Below, piece after piece: positions 61,787-64,000 of a stretch of DNA of 64,000 nucleotides. The notes under the pieces were generated by a model that was not told where the DNA came from, did not search any database, and saw only the letters and a program-made list of their open reading frames with translations. How positions within the stretch are numbered: the stretch's first letter is position 1; every line of letters starts with the position of its first letter. The stretch is taken from NCBI RefSeq assembly GCF_036518555.1, contig NZ_DATDMY010000132.1, positions 1 through 64,000 of the forward strand, read 5' to 3'. A program made the translations under genes and the position numbers. Source of the stretch: Dokdonella_A sp036518555 (GTDB lineage: Bacteria; Pseudomonadota; Gammaproteobacteria; Xanthomonadales; Rhodanobacteraceae).

Positions 61787-62602
61787 ATGTACGCCCAACC
61801 AGCGCCCGCCGTGAAGATCACCGTCCCGGACCTGCAAGCCCGCAAGCAGCGCGGCGAGAAGATCGTCTCGATCACTGCCTACGACGCGGCGATCGCAGCG
61901 CGCGCGGACGAAGCCGGCGTCGATCTCGTGCTCGTCGGCGATTCGCTCGGCATGGTGGTGCAGGGGCATCCGAGCACGCTGCCCGTGACGATGGACGCCA
62001 TGGTCTACCACACGGCGTGCGTCGCGCGCGGTTTGCGTCGCCCGCTGCTGGTCGCCGACCTGCCGTTCATGAGCTATCGGCGGGAGGATCTCGCGCTCGC
62101 GAATGCCGCGCGCCTGCTCGCCGAAGGCGGCGCCGCGATGGTCAAGCTCGAGGGTGCGGACTGGGCCTGCGCGATCATCCATGCGCTCAAGCGGCACGAC
62201 GTGCCGGTATGCGCGCATCTCGGTCTCACGCCGCAGGCGGTGCATCGCCTCGGCGGCTACAAGGTGCAGGGCCGCGACGAAGCGTCGGCGGCCCGGTTGC
62301 GTGCCGATGCGCGCGCGGTGCAGGACGTGGGTGCGGACCTGCTCGTGCTCGAATGTGTTCCGGCCGCGCTCGCCGCCGACATCACGCGCGACCTCGCGAT
62401 TCCGACGATCGGCATCGGCGCGGGCGCCGCCTGCGACGGCCAGGTGCTCGTCGTGAACGACCTGCTCGGCATCACGCAAGGCAAGCGACCGCGCTTCAGC
62501 AAGGATTTCCTCGCGGGCACCCATTCCGTACTGGATGCCATCAGCGCGTATGCGGCCGCGGTGCGCAGCGGTGAATTCCCCGCGCCGGAGCACACCTACT
62601 AG
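61787..62602 (+). CDS. panB: Ketopantoate hydroxymethyltransferase PanB
   Basis: A 271-residue TIM-barrel enzyme that makes ketopantoate from ketoisovalerate for pantothenate. Family blocks are 'SITAYDAAIAARADEAGVD', 'LVGDSLGMVVQGH', 'VKLEGADW' and 'PTIGIGAGAACDGQVLV'. It is separated from folK by 103 bases with a possible -10. panC follows after 106 bases. Confidence 0.97.
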   Translation: MYAQPAPAVKITVPDLQARKQRGEKIVSITAYDAAIAARADEAGVDLVLVGDSLGMVVQGHPSTLPVTMDAMVYHTACVARGLRRPLLVADLPFMSYRREDLALANAARLLAEGGAAMVKLEGADWACAIIHALKRHDVPVCAHLGLTPQAVHRLGGYKVQGRDEASAARLRADARAVQDVGADLLVLECVPAALAADITRDLAIPTIGIGAGAACDGQVLVVNDLLGITQGKRPRFSKDFLAGTHSVLDAISAYAAAVRSGEFPAPEHTY

Positions 62603-62708
62603 CGGGGGCGAGCGGCTGCGAGCATGCCACCCGCAGAGGCGGCAGCAGGCGACGCTGATCGACCGGGCGACGATGCGGCCGCGCCATGAATCGGACGGGA
62701 CCCGACTG

Positions 62709-63563
62709 ATGCGAACCTGTGTTTCCACGACGGACCTGCGCGCATGGCTCGAGCCGATTCGGCGCGAGGGGCGCCGCATCGGCTTCGTGCCGACGATGGG
62801 CAACCTGCACGCGGGCCACTACTCGCTGCTCGACATCGCGCGCGCGCATGCGGACGTGGTCGTCGCCAGCGTGTTCGTGAACCCGACCCAATTCGGACCC
62901 AACGAGGACTTCGCGCGCTACCCGCGCACGCCCGAAGCCGACGCGGCCGGACTCGCCGCGCACGGCTGCGATGCATTGTTCCTGCCGCGCGTCGAGGATC
63001 TGTATCCGTACGGCGCCTCGCGCAGCGTCAAGGTCGTCGTGCCGGAGCTTGCCGACGTGCTCGAAGGCGCGCTCAGACCCGGACATTTCGACGGCGTCGC
63101 GACCGTCGTCGCGAAGCTCTTCAATTTCGTGCAGCCGCATGTCGCCGTCTTCGGGCGGAAGGACTACCAGCAGCTGCTCGTGATCCGGCGCATGGTGCGC
63201 GACCTCGGATATCCGATCGACATCGTCGGCGCACCGATCGTGCGGGAAGCCAACGGACTCGCAATGAGTTCGCGCAACCAGTACCTCGACCCCGCGCAAC
63301 GCGAGCGCGCGGGCGTGATCCACGCCGTGCTGCAGGGCATGCGCGAGGCGGCACGGTCGGGACTCCCGTTCGCCGGCATCGAGCACGACGCGCGGGGCGA
63401 ACTGGAGCGAAACGGGCTGGTCGCGGACTACGCCGTCCTGCGGCGCGCCGAGGACCTTGCCGCCGCGGCCGCGACCGACGCGCCGGAGACGTTGGTAGCG
63501 CTCGTGGCCGCGCGTTTGGGGACGACCCGCCTCATCGACAACCTGTCGATTGCGGCGCCGTAG
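62709..63563 (+). CDS. panC: Pantothenate synthetase PanC
   Basis: A 284-residue ATP-dependent ligase joining pantoate and beta-alanine. 'VPTMGNLHAGHYSLLDIAR' holds the HIGH-like ATP motif, and 'VFGRKDYQQLLVIRRMV' and 'MSSRNQYLDP' the KMSKS-like part. The ATG at 62709 gives the standard N-terminus; longer in-frame starts lie in non-conserved sequence. Beta-alanine would come from panD, just downstream. Confidence 0.97.
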   Translation: MRTCVSTTDLRAWLEPIRREGRRIGFVPTMGNLHAGHYSLLDIARAHADVVVASVFVNPTQFGPNEDFARYPRTPEADAAGLAAHGCDALFLPRVEDLYPYGASRSVKVVVPELADVLEGALRPGHFDGVATVVAKLFNFVQPHVAVFGRKDYQQLLVIRRMVRDLGYPIDIVGAPIVREANGLAMSSRNQYLDPAQRERAGVIHAVLQGMREAARSGLPFAGIEHDARGELERNGLVADYAVLRRAEDLAAAAATDAPETLVALVAARLGTTRLIDNLSIAAP

Positions 63564-63596
63564 CTTTTTCGTTGCGGGCTGTGGTATTCTCCCCAC

Positions 63597-63714
63597 CGTC
63601 GTTAGGGGTTTCCGCAACACACCGCGGGGTTCCGAGGACACGCAGGGCGCATTGTAGGTAATCGTCACTCCGATTTGAGACCCTCGCAGCGATCATCGCG
63701 CGAGGGTTTTTTTT
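63597..63714 (+). ncRNA. Candidate small RNA or leader between panC and panD
   Basis: A TATTCT -10 element (63585-63590) precedes about 118 bases without an open frame that end in a strong terminator. The segment contains several complementary G/C stretches that could pair. I recognise no known RNA family. It could also be the 3' end of the panC transcript. The lack of a good -35 keeps confidence low. Confidence 0.4.
63680..63714 (+). terminator. Rho-independent terminator between panC and panD
   Basis: A stem ACCCTCGC/GCGAGGGT, with a further internal CGAT/ATCG-like pairing in the loop, followed by eight T residues. It would separate panD from panBC. Confidence 0.9.
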
Positions 63715-63797
63715 GCCCGTTTGTCTAAGAGAATCAATGGCTTGCGCCGCTCGGAGATGCCAGAGCGCGCAGCCTCATGCTGCCTTGCACAAGGCTT

Positions 63798-63806
63798 TGC
63801 TATACT
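63798..63806 (+). promoter_or_regulatory. Extended -10 promoter for panD
   Basis: TGCTATACT: a TG one base upstream of TATACT, 48 bases before the panD ATG. No fitting -35 exists, as is allowed for extended -10 promoters. Confidence 0.45.
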
Positions 63807-63853
63807 GATTTCTCTGCGCATGTTGCGCGCACGCAACAACGGGGCGACGACCC

Positions 63854-64000
63854 ATGCACCTGAACATGCTCAAGGCGAAGATCCATCGCGCCAGCGTGAC
63901 TCACGCGGAACTGCACTACGAAGGCTCCTGCGCCATCGACGGCGACCTGCTCGACACCTCGGGCATCCGCGAGTACGAGCAGATCCACATCTACAACGTC
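63854..64000 (+). CDS. panD: Aspartate 1-decarboxylase PanD (partial, cut by window end)
   Basis: The first 49 codons of the enzyme making beta-alanine for pantothenate. 'LNMLKAKIHRASVTHAELHY' is the family N-terminus. The self-cleavage site is G24-S25 in 'YEGSCAID', which produces the pyruvoyl group. The rest lies beyond the window. It has its own promoter signal and lies behind a terminator, so it may be expressed separately from panBC. Confidence 0.95.
   Translation, partial: MHLNMLKAKIHRASVTHAELHYEGSCAIDGDLLDTSGIREYEQIHIYNV

Noticed and set aside
63597..63714. 6S, SRP or tmRNA identity for the panC-panD element
   Set aside because: None of the conserved cores of these RNAs can be found, and the gene context differs.
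1..64000. CRISPR arrays, integrases, rRNA operons, restriction systems
   Set aside because: No regularly spaced repeats, cas-like, integrase, rRNA or methyltransferase/restriction genes were seen; the only mobile DNA is the IS3 remnant.

Overview
This window looks like part of a chromosome from a high-GC gammaproteobacterium of the Xanthomonadales (Lysobacterales), most like the Rhodanobacteraceae/Dokdonella side of that order. This is inferred from gene content and protein character: acnD-prpF, suhB opposite trmJ, dapA-bamC, folC-SPOR-cvpA-purF, pcnB-folK-panBCD, a PhoB/PhoR-polyphosphate operon, and many secreted proteins of the kind common in xanthomonads. No rRNA or species-level marker is present. 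No prophage, CRISPR array or intact insertion sequence was found.

Layout, 1-22 kb. An aldo/keto reductase faces a LysR regulator. Then come a membrane-anchored hypothetical, a secreted beta-helix protein, acnD-prpF (the methylaconitate steps of propionate oxidation), an OmpA-family porin with a clear terminator, suhB/trmJ, a CorC-type CBS protein, and the DUF47-pit phosphate uptake pair. A small unknown protein faces an alkyltransferase-like DNA repair protein. Next is a secreted cluster of DUF1800, DUF1501 and a cupredoxin, and then an M35-type metalloendopeptidase.

Layout, 22-33 kb. Rhomboid protease, folC, a two-repeat SPOR protein, cvpA and purF form a housekeeping run. A DUF455 ferritin-like gene and two membrane-protein genes are joined by ATGA overlaps. 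They run tail-to-tail into a GT2/DUF2304/GT4 glycosylation cluster, with a 46-base overlap of coding ends.

Layout, 33-38.4 kb, is the accessory-looking part. A near-consensus sigma-70 promoter drives an orphan secreted protein. Three paralogous six-cysteine secreted proteins follow, interrupted by a DUF1573-like secreted protein and by a scar in which an Rhs/SpvB-type toxin fragment is fused in frame to the tail of an IS3-family transposase.

Layout, 38.4-64 kb. lpxH, a secreted cyclophilin, ppx, ppk, a PstS-like protein, phoR and phoB lie on the minus strand as a phosphate/polyphosphate block. After it come an M48 protease, a glutaredoxin/AhpD-like pair, NAD-type isocitrate dehydrogenase, thiD, a FadL-like outer-membrane protein, a PIN-PhoH ATPase, bcp and a GcvR-like ACT protein, dapA-bamC, ferredoxin, tRNA-Glu(CTC), pcnB-folK, panB-panC, a candidate small RNA with a strong terminator, and the start of panD, which is cut by the window end.
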